In this document: positions 1-12,320 of the stretch, piece after piece
Position numbering within the stretch: position 1 is the stretch's first letter
Layout: every line of letters starts with the position of its first letter
From: Lycium barbarum
Lineage: Eukaryota; Streptophyta; Magnoliopsida; Solanales; Solanaceae
Reading direction: 5' to 3'
Assembly (NCBI RefSeq): GCF_019175385.1
Contig: NC_083339.1
Span: forward strand, 31,587,637 to 31,651,636
DNA length: 64,000 bases
Notes under the pieces: generated by a model
Seen by the model: only the letters and a program-made list of their open reading frames with translations
Told to the model about the DNA's origin: nothing
Databases searched by the model: none
Program-made: the position numbers and the translations under genes

Positions 1-577
1 AGAAGTTAGCATGCATTATTCTGTCTTAAGTGACATTCATTTGCAGGTTGTTTCCTTACTTACTGTTCTCTTATCTCTTCGACATGCTGTTATTGAATAT
101 GCCTTACATACTCAGTACATTGCTCATACTGACATCCTTTCTTTTTGGGCGTTGTGTTCATGCCCATAGGTAGACAGGGAGATGGCCCAGATTCCTAGGA
201 GCTACTCAGCAGATTACAGGAGCACTCCACTATTCCGGAGGTGCCCTTTTTGAGATATTATTTTGTTTATATATTTGGGCAAGACGGGGTCCTGTCCCGT
301 CCTTATGTCTTAGTACTCTAGTAGGGGCTCAAAGATATGTATGTGTGGATAGTAGATGTCCCCTGATGACTACATTGTATATTTGTATATCATTTTGATA
401 GCCTGAGGGGCTTATACACATGAATGTAGATAAGTTTTGGAAGTGATAATGGTTTCCTTATGGCTAGTTGTGTTGAGAATAATAAATGCATTCAAGATGA
501 GTCTGGTGGTAAGTATGATGGGCGGTGCTCGGTAGGGTAGCTCCGGGTACCCGTCATGGCCTAGTCGGGTCGTGACA
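1..577 (+). repeat. 5' LTR of TEK-A (3' portion only)
   Basis: It matches the end of the LTR at 5773-8234 with scattered substitutions. It ends in GTCGTGACA at 577, right before the primer site. It contains the conserved hairpin module at about 103-175 and an AATAAA at 481-486 that may serve as polyadenylation signal (inference). Confidence 0.93.
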
Positions 578-581
578 AAAG

Positions 582-594
582 TGGTATCAGAGCA
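582..594 (+). other. Primer binding site of TEK-A (initiator Met-tRNA type)
   Basis: TGGTATCAGAGCA lies 4 nt after the LTR end. It is complementary to the 3' end of plant initiator methionine tRNA, the usual primer of chromoviruses. Confidence 0.92.
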
Positions 595-773
595 GTTCTG
601 TCCTAGGGTGTGTCTTCAAGCCGTGTCCGGCAGAGTCTCGTTTATGGGTGTGAAGCGCGCCACACTTATAAACAAGAGGCTACGGGGCATTTAGGAAAAA
701 TTACTATTCTTCTTCTTATTAGATCGTGCGATAGAGCTATGTTATAAGATTTCCTCCTTCCTAATTGTGAGTT

Positions 774-2095
774 ATGATTTCAGCGATACTGGTAAAGAGA
801 AAAGCCATAATTGCCCAGAAGGGCAAGGCTACCACAGCACGACGAATGGAAAGGGAGCCACCAACGAATGTAAAAGAGGCTAAATCCAATACTTCTCATA
901 CCCCGCCTATCCTAGAAGAACAAGGAGGGGCTTTAGCTCCGGCTCCTATGCCTCCAGTTCCTCCACCGGGTGCTTCGAGTCAGCAGATGATCGAGGCCAT
1001 TCAGTTATTGACCCAGTTGGTTGCAGCTCAAGCTCAACAGCAAGGTGTGGGTCCTAGTGATAGGGCCACTAGTGCAAGGGCCCGTGATTTTATGAGTTTA
1101 AATCCCCCAGAATTTTTTGGGTCAAAGCCGTATGAAGACCCGCAATGTTTTATAGATGAGATATTAAAGATGTTGAGGATCATTCATGCTTCAGATACTG
1201 AGACAGTGGAGTTGACATCTTATAGACTCCGGGATGTAGCGGTCCTATGCTATAATAATTGGCTATCGTCGAGGAAGGAAAATGCACCTCCCCTAGTTTG
1301 GCAGGAATTTGTAGATGCTTTCCTTCGCCACTATTTGCCACCCGAGGTTCGAAGGGCTCGTGCTGATAGGTTTTTTAATCTAAAGCAAGGGAATATGAGT
1401 ATTTGGGAGTATAGTCTCCGTTTTAATTCATTGGCTAGATATGCTCCGACTATGGTAGCTGACATGGGGGATAGAGTACACCGATTTGTGAGTGGCTTAG
1501 GGCCATATTTGTTCAAAGATTGCTTGACAGTTTCATTGCAAAAGGGGATGGACATTTCCCGTATTCAGGCCCACCCTCAGAATTTAGACGAGCAGCAATA
1601 GCCCAGAGGGGTGAGCGTGATATTGACAGATGACAGAGCAAGAAGACCAGATCTGCTGGTGCTAGTAGTGAGTATAGAGGGGGTCAGCGGCAGCAGTATT
1701 CTAGATATTCGGGCCAGTCTATGGCCAGTGCACCTCTTCGGTTCGCGGGTAGGAGATTTGATCGCCCCATTTATTTTGGTCCGCGTCAAAGTTTGAGAGT
1801 CCCAGGTTCTCAGTTTGGAGGTGATCCTAGCCAGAGGAGACCACCGATGCTGCGGTGTATCCAGTGTGGTTGATTACATTCCGATCAGTGTCGCTGAGGT
1901 TCAGATGCTTGTTATGCCTGTGGTCAGGTTGGGCATATTGTGCGAGATTGTCCATCGATGAGTGGTAGAGTTGGGGCTCAGCCCACAGGATCAGCGGCCA
2001 GTTCTTTCTCATTTGTGCGCCCGGTAGGGTAGACTTCCCAGATTTCAGCAGGCCGCGGTAGGGGCAGAGGAGGAGCCTCCAGTTCAGGTGGCACT
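774..2095 (+). pseudogene. gag pseudogene of TEK-A
   Basis: Encodes the capsid/nucleocapsid polyprotein that packages element RNA. The readable part (774-1601) has the basic lysine-rich start, a proline-rich spacer, then the conserved Gag core from RARDFMSLNPPEFFGSKP through SVSLQ-like to IQAHPQNLDEQQ. The frame stops at TAG 1599-1601, where relatives have CAG, and the remainder continues in another frame, so there is a frameshift near 1600. In that second frame a zinc knuckle CYACGQVGHIVRDC starts at 1910; an upstream CxxC region has two stops. The usual gag ATG (MPPKK-like) has changed to an Ile codon, so the true start is unclear. Non-functional. Confidence 0.9.
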
Positions 2096-2099
2096 CAGT

Positions 2100-5000
2100 C
2101 CTGTATTTATGCTTTAGCGGGACGTCAGGATCTTGAGTCCTCCCCGAAGGTGGTTACAGGTATACTATCCATATTCTTTCATGACGTTTATGCATTGATT
2201 GATCCGAGTTTTACGCTGTCTTATATTACTCCTTATATTGCTGGCCGCATTGGGGTGAACCCCGAGCCAATTAAACCTTTTGAGGTATCTACTCCGGTTA
2301 GTGACCCAGTAATAGCTAGACAAGTGTATAAAAATTGTGTGATTATGGTATGCAATCGTCAGACTATTGCTGACTTAATTGAGCTGGAAATGTTATATTT
2401 TGATGTGATTATGGGCATGGATTGGTTGGCTTCTTATTATGCCAATGTGGATTGCAGAACGAAAATAGTCCGATTCCAATTCCCGGGAGAGCCCGTGCTT
2501 GAATGGAAAGGTAATATAGCATCCCCAAGAAGTAGGTTTATTTTGTACCTTAAGGCAAGGACGATGATAGCTAAAGGCTATATTTATCATCTAGTCTGAC
2601 TTCATGACACCGAAGCAAAGCCGCCGACTCTTCAATCCGTCCTGATAATTAATGAATTTCCGGATATATTTTCAAATGAACTTCCAGGCCTTCCTCTAGA
2701 AAGAGAGATTGAATCTCCTATTGATGTGTTATCAGGCACCAAGCCTATATATATTCCTCCTTACCGAATGGCACCTGCAGAGTTGAAAGAGCTGAAGGCG
2801 CAACTGAAAGATTTGCTCGAGAAGGGATTCATTAGGCCCAGTTCGTCGCCGTGGGTAGCACCTGTCCTATTTGTGAGAAAGAAAGATGGTTCCCTACGGA
2901 TGTGCATTGACTATAGGTAGATGAACAAGGTAACGATAAAGAATAAATATCCGCATCCAAGAATTGATGATTTGTTTGACCAATTACAGGGTGCCAAATG
3001 GTATTTCAAAATTAATCTAAGATCAGGGTATTACCAAGTGAGGGTTAGAGAAGAAGATATTCCCAAAACAGCTTTCAGAACGAGATATGGCCACTATGAA
3101 TTTCGGGTGACGTCATTTGGGTTGACTAATGCTCCGGTGGGGTTTATGAATCTGATGAATAACGTATTCCGACTCTTTCTAGATCTATTTGTGATCGTGT
3201 TTTTCGATGACATCTTAGTATATTCTCGGTCAGAAACGGAGAACACAGACCACTTGCGTATTGTCCTTGGAATTCTTCAGACTAGAGAATTGTATGCAAA
3301 ATTCACAAAATGCGTGTTTTGGCTAAATTCTGTGACTTTTCTGGGTCATATTATCTGAGCTATTGGCATTCGAGTAGATGTTCAAAAGATCGAGGCTGTG
3401 AGGACATGGCCAAGGCCTACAACGCCTACGGAGGTCCGTAGCTTCTTGAGATTAACCGGCTATTATAGAAGATTTGCGGAAGGATTCTCCTCTATTTCAG
3501 CACCATTAACGAAGCTAACTCATAAATTAGCAAAATTCCAGTGGACTAATGCTTGTGAATGTAGTTTCCAGGAATTGAAGGATAAATTAACTTCAGCCTC
3601 GGTCCTAACACTCTCAGAAGGGCCAGATGATTATGTTGTGTATTGTGATGCCTCTGGTGTTGGGTTAGGCTATGTGTTGATGCAACACGATAAAGTCATT
3701 GGTTATGCTTCCCAACAGTGGCGGAAACGTGAGAAGAAATATCCGACCAATGATCTTGAATTGGCTGCGGTTATCCATGCACTAAAAATGTGGATACATT
3801 ACTTGTACGATGTACATGTTGATATTTATATAGATCACAAGAGTCTACAATACATTTTCAAACGGAAGGAGTTAAACCTACGACAGAGGCGGTGGTTAGA
3901 ATTATTAAAGGATTATGATGTGAATATTTTATATCATCCTGGGAAGGCGAATGTAGTAGCGGATGCACTTAGCCACAAATCAATGGGTAGTCTATGTGAG
4001 GTTCCTCCGGAGATGAAAGAATTAATCCGTGAGCTTCACCAGCTAGCCAGCCTCAGAGTTCGTCTAATTGATTCGTGTAATACAAGAGTTGGTATTCACA
4101 ACCCAGTTGTTTCGTCCGTAGATATGGAGGTGAAAGAGCGCCAATATGAAGATTCCCAGTTGAGTCACTATAGAGATACATTTCCTGAGAAAGAGAAGTT
4201 GCCATTTGAAGTTTCTACAGATGGAGTCCTCAGGCATCGAGACAGACTATGTGTTCCAGATGTTGCGGCACTACGTCACCAGATTTTATAAGAAGCTCAT
4301 TATTCTCAGTATTCCATTCACGCAGGAGCGACAAAAATGTATCACGATCTCAATTTAATGTATTGGTGGGATAGAATGAAGAAAGACATAGCATAATTTG
4401 TAGTTCCATGTCCAAATTGTCAACAAGTGAAAATCGAGCATCAAAAGCTAGTAGGATTGTTACAAGCCATGGAAATTCCAGCCTGGAAATGGGAAGTGAT
4501 TAACATATATTTCATTGTAGGCTTGCCTCGTTCTCGGTGCAAGTATGACTCCATATGGGTGATCGTGGATAGACTCACGAAATCAGCTCATTTTCTTCCA
4601 GTCAGAAATACATATTCGGCAGAAAATTATGCAAGGTTGTATCTTAAAGAGATTGTTCGACTTCATGGTGTCCCGATATCTATTATCACATATAGAGGAA
4701 CACAATTTACAACTAAGTTTTTTAAGTCTTTCCAAGAAGGTTTGGGTACTCAGGTAAGGCTTAGCACAGCGTTAAATCCACAAACTGATGGCCAAGCCGA
4801 ATGCACTATTCAGACCTTGGAAGATATGTTACGGGCATGTGTGCTAGATTTCAGTGGTAGTTGGGATAACCACTTACCTCTTATTGAGTTTGCATATAAC
4901 AACAACTATCATTCCGGTATTCAAATGGCCCCGTATGAAGCTCTATATGGAAGAAAGTGTAGATCCCCAATTGGGTGGTTTGAAGTAGGAGAGATACAAC

Positions 5001-5575
5001 TAATAGGTCCGAAGTTGATTCAACAAGCATTGGAAAAGGTCAAGGTCATCCGAGATCGATTGTTGACAGCCCAAAGTCGCCAGAAATCTTATGCGGACAA
5101 CCGTCGACGAGACTTAGAATTCCAAGTTAATGATTGGGTATTCCTGAAGGTATCACCGATGAAAGGCGTGATAAGATTTGGCAAGAGGGTAAAATTAAGT
5201 CCTCTATACATTTGACCTAATAAGATTATCCGCAGGATAGGCCAAGTAGCTTATGAACTCGACTTACCCCCAGAACTTGCATTAGTCCATCCAGTTTTCC
5301 ACGTATCAATGCTCCGTAAGTGTGTCAGAGATCCCACTAGAATTGTGCCGGTAGATGGCGTTCAAGTTACGGAAAAGTTGACTTATGAAGAGGTACCCAT
5401 TGCCAAACTAGATAGGCAAGTATGGAGGCTTAGAAATAAAGAAGTATCCTCAGTTAAGGTCTTGTGGCGAAACAATAATCGAGAGGAAATGACTTGGGAA
5501 GCGGAAGAAAACATGAAGTCGAAGTACCCACACTTGTTTCCACCCCCGAAGGATATTCAATATGAGACATCGGTA
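2100..5575 (+). pseudogene. pol pseudogene of TEK-A (PR-RT-RH-IN-chromodomain)
   Basis: One frame holds all pol domains in order. Protease is at about 2105-2598, with LIDPSFTLS where relatives have LIDPGSTLS, so the DxG active-site glycine is lost. RT runs about 2726-3358, with FFDD near 3200 in place of FIDD. RNase H begins with [10 protein letters not shown] near 3640. Integrase lies about 4000-5215 and the chromodomain-like tail about 5390-5520 (VLWRNNNREEMTWEAEE). Stops fall at 2596-2598, 2918-2920, 3356-3358, 4289-4291, 4394-4396 and 5213-5215. Several are C-to-T changes of CGA or CAG codons. The enzyme set would copy RNA to cDNA and integrate it; this copy cannot. Confidence 0.93.
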
Positions 5576-5735
5576 TTATGTGGTATGAAATGCTTTCGGC
5601 CGTGTGTGGCCATATTTTCTTGCCATTATATTGTAGCCCTGTGAGGCGTTGCTATTGTGGGCTGTTGTGACAGGATGGTAGCGCCATATTATAAAGGAAA
5701 CTGTGGCGAAATTTCTGTAGGATTCTTGAGAACTT

Positions 5736-5755
5736 AACATTCGAGAATGAATGTT
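5736..5755 (+). other. Pre-PPT inverted repeat, TEK-A copy (decayed)
   Basis: AACATTCG, a 4-nt spacer, then TGAATGTT. It is the TEK-A version of an 8-bp stem found before the polypurine tract in all families here. One stem position is mutated. Confidence 0.75.
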
Positions 5756-5770
5756 TTTAAAGGGGGGAAG
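5756..5770 (+). other. Polypurine tract of TEK-A
   Basis: The run TTAAAGGGGGGAAG ends 2 nt before the 3' LTR. Such tracts prime plus-strand DNA synthesis in LTR elements. Confidence 0.88.
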
Positions 5771-5772
5771 AA

Positions 5773-8234
5773 TGTTACACCTCGGAAAATTTCAGGTCAT
5801 TGCACAATAAATAAACTAACACAGGGTGACGCGTATGCGATGTCCCTACAAGTAATAAAGATTACTTAACAACTCTAACTAAGATTCCAAAGACGTTTGA
5901 GGCAAGAGAAGAAAGTTCATTGAAGAATGTAAAGTATAAGTCGTGCTTTGAAAAGGTTTTGCAAAGTACCAATCTAATGTTGATTTAATAATGTCTTAGG
6001 AAAAGTTATCATGCTCCTTAGGTTGTTAATGAAGTGCTAAACAAGTTCTAAGAAAGTTACGAAACGACGAAAAGAATTTCAGAAAAGTGGAGTTATACGA
6101 CCACTTACACGGTCCGTATATGGGTCCGTATATAGATCCGTATAACCCAACAGAAAGGGGGATTTCCCTGATGGTGAAATATGGTCACTTATACGGACCG
6201 TATAAGGGTCCGTATAACTTCCGACGGGCTGAGTATTTTCCAAGTATAAAAATATGTTCCCACTTCTCATTTCTCATTTTTCCAACTCCTCCACACTTCT
6301 TGAAATCTCTAGAACTTTCTATACCTCATATTAACATAAATCCAAGGCAAATCAAAGAACAACATCATCAATCCAAGGAAATCAAGTGTAAGGAACCTCT
6401 CTAGGGTTGCTAGAAGTCAAGAAATCTCTTTGAATTAAAGTTAGGGTTTTTTCTAAGTGAGGCAACTCCATCCAAAACCCGCAACTCCATCCAAAACCCA
6501 CTCCTACACAATCAAAGGTGAGTTTTATGATCATTTCATGTTATTTAGAATATTGAATGGTTCAAAGGCTTGGATTATTGAAGAAAGTAGAATATGGAGC
6601 TCAAATGTGAAAATAATGATATTCTTGAATAATAGTTTGACATGAACCATAATTATTGAGATGGTATGAGTATAATCTTGTTATAAATGGTATTAAGAAT
6701 ATTGGAGAAGCATTATATGAGGATGAATGCGGTGTTGTATTATGGCCATGGTTATGGATGATCTTGACAGGAAATTTTGAGAATTGAATAATGACTAACT
6801 TAATGAAGTTTATTGATAATGATATTATGAATGTTGTTATTGATGTTTGGGAGTTGTTATATCATATGGAGGAAGTTGTAGAAACAAAGGAAGTGCTGCT
6901 CAATTTTCGTTAGCTTTAGTTCAAGCTTAAGTATGTTTCCGATTATCTATTTCTAGTACGAATTCTCTTGAATTTTGAATCGTGAACATTGGAGGGAAGC
7001 ATTTAGTTGATAAAGTTAGCGAGACGTAAAGGTATGTGAGGCTAGTCCCTTCTTTTCTAAGGCATGATTCCTATAATATGACTTCCTTTATCTTTCCATG
7101 ACTTTCTCATATTCCGGAAATTATAAGCCTATGATTATTAAGAACTACTCATGAGATAAAGATAAGAGATATGTTTTGAATATGATAATGATGATGATGA
7201 GTCTAAGTCTAGAGATTCTAAACCTCAGGATATGATATTTCTACGAAGCTAATGGTCCTTATATGACTCTTGGATGTTATTCATTGTTGTTAGACTCACA
7301 TTATAATGCTAGTTCCTTCAAGGTGAGACATGATGATCATGACTACTCCATAATGGAATCGAGGGTTCTTGACCTTGCGCCACCCCGATAGAGTTATAGT
7401 TTGTATTTGAATTCTCATGCATGCTTTATGATAAGTATATGATAATGAGATTACACCGTGCCTATATGGCCGGGCAGACACCGCTAAGACTGGCGGCATA
7501 TACACCATGTTTTCAGGGCATGGGCAGACACCATTAGTGGGCGGCATAAGATGTTTACCCAGAATGCGGGAGGCCTGGACGCGGGCTAAAAATTATCACA
7601 CCGTACCTATATGGTCGGGCAGCTTATATATTTATACTCGATATGATGTTGACTATAATGTAAGTTAGCATGCATTATTATGTATTAAGTGACATTTATT
7701 TGCAGGTTGTTTCCTTACTTACTGCTCTCTTATCTCTTCGACATGTTTTTATTGTATATGCCTTACATACTCAGTACATTGTTCGTACTGACGTCCTTTC
7801 TTTTTGAACGTTGTGTTCATGCCCACAGGTAGATAGGGAGGTGGCCCAGATTCCTAGGAGCTACTCAGCAGATTACAGGAGCACTCCACTATTCCGGATG
7901 TGCCATTTTGAGATATTATTTTGTGTATATATGTGGGCACGACGGGGTCCTGTCCCGTTTTTATGTCTTAGTACTCTAGTAGAGGCTCATATATACGTAT
8001 GTGGGTAGTAGATGTCCCATGATGACTACATTGTATATTTGTATATCATTTTGATAGCCTGATGGGCTTATACACATGAATGTAGATATGTTTTGGAAGT
8101 GATAACTGTTTCCTTATGGCTAGTTGTGTTGAGAATAATAAATGCATTCAAGATGAGTCTGGCGATAAGTATGATGGGTGGTGCTCGGTAGGGTAGCTCC
8201 AAGTACCCGTCGTGGCCCTAGTCGGGTCATGACT
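5773..8234 (+). repeat. 3' LTR of TEK-A
   Basis: It begins TGTTACACC and ends ...GTCATGACT, where the last base of the expected CA is changed. It holds palindromic TACGG-type sites, a TATA box, a strong splice donor consensus at 6518 (CAAAG|GTGAGT), the conserved double hairpin near 7770-7845, and AATAAA at 8137-8142. Confidence 0.9.
6095..6254 (+). promoter_or_regulatory. Probable U3 promoter of the TEK-A LTR
   Basis: Five copies of a (G)GTCCGTAT/ATACGGACC-type palindromic motif lie at 6108-6225. TATAAAAATA follows at 6245-6254, then a CT-rich stretch. The TATA assignment is by consensus only. The transcription start and the function of the palindromes are inferred. Confidence 0.55.
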
Positions 8235-9415
8235 GATATGGTCCTAGAGTAGCGGTACCAGCTAGTTCGGCTTTAAGTCACTCGTAGTAGTTTTCATCGT
8301 GACTTGGATTGTTTAGATCTTCATCCAACTTATCTTCCTTTATCACATTCTTCCAATCTTTCTTAGCATAGTTTATGCCCTTGATACGACCTTCTTCATA
8401 ATCTCATACAAACTCTCCCATATTACCCACATTCGGAATAACCTATCTCATGCCAAACTGTCTAAGTACTCTCAATGGTGCGTAGGGTCTGATTCCCCTA
8501 ACCCTCATGAGAGGTAAATATGGACGCCTACGACTTTTAACACAAACAGTCTTGGAATGAAAATCAGGTACCCTCCACTTGATATGTTCTTCTCTCAGTC
8601 TGGAAAAGATGTGAGCCCATCCTCTTTTATCTTGAACCTCACAAGGCATAGCAGCGACTCCCAAATCATCGTCTCTTAGTGATGGATCTCGGCGGGTAGA
8701 TAGACCGCTCTTATCTAAATGTTTAAGTATCCACCATTGGACTAAGAGGTTGCAACCCTGGAAATAATAATAATGGTTGCGACACTCTCCCAAATTTTTG
8801 GTAAGCTCAGTTGTTGTAACTCCCCTAAGAATAGCATGGGCAACAAACACAACTCGGGTATCAATAGCTAGGGAGGCATTTAGTGGAAATACCATGGTTC
8901 CCAGTAAACAGGTGATAAAGGTTAGTGTTTGGTTGGCTTCCCCGGATTGGAGTGAAGAAAACTCAAGGACGTGGTTCTCGTACCCCTGTTTGGATGAATA
9001 CCTCTGAGATCCCTGTGCCCAATCGGCTTTGTTGACAGCGAACATGTCTTTCATTTTTTTTGGGGTAGGTTTGCGAGGGATAAGGATATTCTGAGCTAAT
9101 TTCTTTTTGGATATGTTAGAACTTCCTACGCTTTCAAAGGCATCTCTAATCTCTTATAAAGTGGGAGTCATCTCTATCTCTCCAAATCTGAACACTATTC
9201 TGTCGTTATCGCAATAACCAGTAATAATGTCTAGTAGACCCGGATCCCCAGCCATATCCATTAGCGAAGGTAGATTCCCTATACAACCTTTTATCTCTTT
9301 CTTTTAATCATTAGTCAAACCTTTCCACCATATCACTAAACCTGGTGGTGGACCCACAACTATATCAAACTACACATCCGGAGACATCTGCAAGACAAAA
9401 CACTGTTAGTTCCTC
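8235..9415 (-). pseudogene. Ogre/Tat-like ORF1 remnant (DUF7745-type protein), truncated by TEK-A
   Basis: Reading the minus strand from about 9415 down to 8235 gives one largely continuous protein. It starts around FDVVVGPPPGLVIWWKGL, passes the openly readable 9054-8443 part (VPLNAS-like, FQGCNLLVQWWILKHL) and ends near EDLNNPSHDENYYEW at the TEK-A boundary. Stops are present near 9307, 9156 and in the last 200 bp; at least one looks like CAA to TAA. The composition and the order FRFG...TPTL...GCNLL...WILKHL fit the plant DUF7745 family (recognition from memory). A primer site and LTR lie directly upstream on the same strand, so I infer this is the extra 5' ORF typical of Ogre elements. Function unknown. 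Confidence 0.62.
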
Positions 9416-9964
9416 GTCCCCAGGAACAGTAATTAATTTCACACATAGCACAATAATGCTTCCAAATAGCAAATAGTGGGATTAAGTGTCTTCAGGTTTT
9501 TACACCATCTGGACACAGTAACGTGTCTTTCCTGTCTGATTCAGATAGGTCTGAGATACCCAAACCTGTCTATGGTCAACATGCGCTATATCAGTAGGGA
9601 TTTGGCTTTGCTCTACACTAGTTATGCTAGAGTGATTTTCAAGCGAATGACACAGGTTACCCAAGCAGACAAGCTGGGAGTAGGCTCTCTAAGGCTGTGG
9701 GATGACCGCATGCCCACTCGACCTTAGAGACCTCCAAAGAAATATATTAAAGGTTTTTTAGTGAAGGTATGACCGCAGCTCATTCCACATCGTCACCGTT
9801 AGAAAAATGTAAAAATAAATGCCAGGAGTGGCGGAGTATGCATGCATGAATGACAGTTATATTTTGCGGAAATTTAAACACATAAACAATTTATATCACT
9901 TAGACAATTTATATCACATAAACACACAAATTATTGGAACCCTTACGGTTAGAACCTTAAATTA
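9416..9964 (-). other. Untranslated leader between Ogre-like primer site and ORF1 remnant
   Basis: No coding similarity was recognised on either strand; short ORFs here look random. By position it is the 5' leader of the minus-strand Ogre-like element. Confidence 0.45.
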
Positions 9965-9982
9965 TCCCCAGCAGAGTCGTCA
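9965..9982 (-). other. Primer binding site of the Ogre-like element
   Basis: On the minus strand it reads TGACGACTCTGCTGGGGA, 2 nt downstream of an LTR end (TGTAGCGG on the plus strand at 9985). Ogre elements use a site of the form TGGCGACTC..., usually assigned to an arginine tRNA. The match is from memory and has one obvious change (TGAC for TGGC). Confidence 0.6.
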
Positions 9983-9984
9983 TC

Positions 9985-12320
9985 TGTAGCGGGTCGTATT
10001 TTTTCCGATTCATATTGGCACTTGCCTCATTTAAAAAAGAAAGTGTCCCGGGGAAGTACGGTTGTCAATTGTATCGGGAAAAAGGAAAAAATATACTTTT
10101 GCGTGGATGGTGCTCTAAATGGACTTATTTTAGAGTCGCCACCTAATATTTGGGAAATTGGGAAAACCAGTTTGAAAAGGGTTCATTTAAAGTAGTTAAG
10201 TTGAAAAGAATCCTAATCTAACCAAAGTATGGGTAAGGTTTCTGGTGATCCCCGGGGGAACGGTGTTAGGAACCCTGGTATTAACGATCCGTAAAATACG
10301 GTTGACCTACGGGTTGTAATAGTACGTCTATGTAGATATAAAATGGTTGTGATAAAAATAGTTTTGTTTTATATTTCCGCAAATAGAAATTAGTCATTCA
10401 TGCAAAAATACCATGTTTCAAGAATCAAAAGTGGTAAAATTTTACCCAAAACTAGGCCTTTAGGGTGTCGGACTAGAATACTTAGGCTAATACTCGAAGG
10501 CCCTTAGCCTAAGTAGGACACTAGGTAAGTCCACCCAAAAAAAATAGTTTTGAAAAAATATTTCGAAGTATAAGAAATAGGTAAAAAAAATAATAATTTA
10601 GATACACTATTATAGTTCATATATATATATATTTATATAGTCCATTTTTTATTTCTATGCTTTTCTAAGTTTTAGTCAATTTTTATTCTTTAGCCTAAGT
10701 CTAAATTATCATAACTAGTCTCATACGTTTTGTCCAAAATCGGTCCACATGTCCAATAAATGTCAATTTCAGTCCCTCAGTCTTACAATTTCGCAGTTAT
10801 AGTGCATAAGTCCAGTTCAGTCCATTTTTCGTGCTATTTATCACAAGTTAGTGTCAATTAGTTTGTCAAAATCATTTTTTGGCGATTCTAAATATGTGAT
10901 ATAACTCATAAGGTTCCAATCTATAACTAATGCACAAATAGTGAATTTAAAGACATAAATAATAAAGTTTTAGTATTTGAGCCGACCAAGCCCAAAAGAG
11001 AAAGTATTATGCAATCGGGTTTCCTCGGGTCCAAAGCATGCTCCAAGTTACGCTCCATATTTTTGTAGATTCAATCCAGATATGTTAATGGGCTCTGTTG
11101 GGGCCCACCAACGGGTTTGGGATGGACCAAATAGACACGGGTATACATGACATTAATACATATCTAAATTTAAAAGTATATAATGAAATGTAAAGACATA
11201 AATATTACAAAGCCCAAAAAATGAATTGCAAATTTATTGGGCTAGGACCATTAACAATAACTAAACAGTAAACGGTTACCAAGATCAGAACTGGTGGATA
11301 GGCCCAACAGTTGGCCCAAGCCTCCTTCGTTCCCGTTCCCTTCCAATATTTCTAAGTGTTAAGAGTAGGATATATATGATATGCCACATGTAGACTGGTC
11401 AAATTCTTCCAAATTTATCTAAGTGTCCAAGAACCACGATATACCTCGAAATACCATTCATATATTACTAAGAAATGAAAAGCAAACCCCCTCAAAGGGG
11501 AATACCCTTCATACTTAGCCCAATCTAACTAGAAATGATTACACACAAATAACATTTGAATCACATAGGACTCTCAACAAAATTCTCCAGAAACTGGACA
11601 AGACAGACCAAAAACCTCGTACTCTTCAAGATTTAAACCTGGCATGAAATAAGAACACACTCAACAGAAGCGAACTTAAGACTGGACATTCAACACAAGT
11701 CATTTTTAGGTAAAAATAGAAAATAAAGTATGGCAGATTGGGCAAGTATAAACACATAGTGCAGAAGTTGGAGATTAGGACAAGTAAAAACACAAAAGAG
11801 GTTCATAGTACTGGTCCTAGGTCAGTTAAAGGTTTACTAAACATGTACAAAGTACAACATACAAGGAATGGACATGGAATTATCAAGGCATGTCAAGAAA
11901 AGAAAAACTGTAAGGACAAGCACATAACACTTAGGTCTCAACTATTGCAAGATCAGGTCATTTAATCACTTCTAAGCCATAACAAATTTGAGGAATAGAG
12001 TAGATATATTACAGGTTAAAACACACATTATAAAGGTCTATTTAGTTCATTATTCCACTGAGGCACTATATCCATTCTTAGAAATCCAGACTAGAGATTA
12101 AGACCCAAATAACACAAAGTAGACAAAACAAGACATCATAAGGCTACATATAGTGTAACAGCAAATAAACAGTGGGATTAGCTAGCTTAGGGACACATTG
12201 CTAGGTGATCAACAAGCTTAGACAAGTATCAAACTTTCATAAACATACAATGGTTGAGCAGAGATTTCACAAGTCAAAGTGACAAATTCAAAATCTCTAT
12301 GAAAAAAAAAGAAAAATACA
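9985..12320 (-). repeat. LTR of the Ogre-like element (outer end not resolved)
   Basis: It starts on the plus strand with TGTAGCGGGTCG directly after the primer site. It includes text I associate with Ogre LTRs (TTTTAGAGTCGCCACCTAAT at about 10128, then TGGGAAAACC...). The region is AT-rich with no coding potential. The far boundary is a guess: character changes around 12320. It holds a short AT-rich repeat at about 10618-10640. Confidence 0.5.

Larger units (their letters stand above)
1..8234 (+). mobile_element. TEK-A: decayed Tekay/Del-type Ty3/Gypsy element, 5' end outside the window
   Basis: The order is partial LTR, Met-tRNA primer site, gag, protease, reverse transcriptase, RNase H, integrase, chromodomain-like tail, polypurine tract, LTR, all on the plus strand. 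Position 1 matches about 7659 in the right LTR, so roughly 1.9 kb of the left LTR lies outside the window. Coding regions carry many stops and at least one frameshift, so the element cannot make its own proteins. The right end abuts a minus-strand Ogre-like coding remnant, meaning the element inserted into it. A target duplication cannot be tested because the left end is missing. Confidence 0.93.

Noticed and set aside
582..594. tRNA-like sequence
   Set aside because: Only the 13-nt primer binding site is present; no cloverleaf can be drawn around it. The same applies to the other primer sites.
8777..9007. Plus-strand ORF opposite the DUF7745-type remnant
   Set aside because: Shadow of the minus-strand reading frame, which has the recognisable family pattern.
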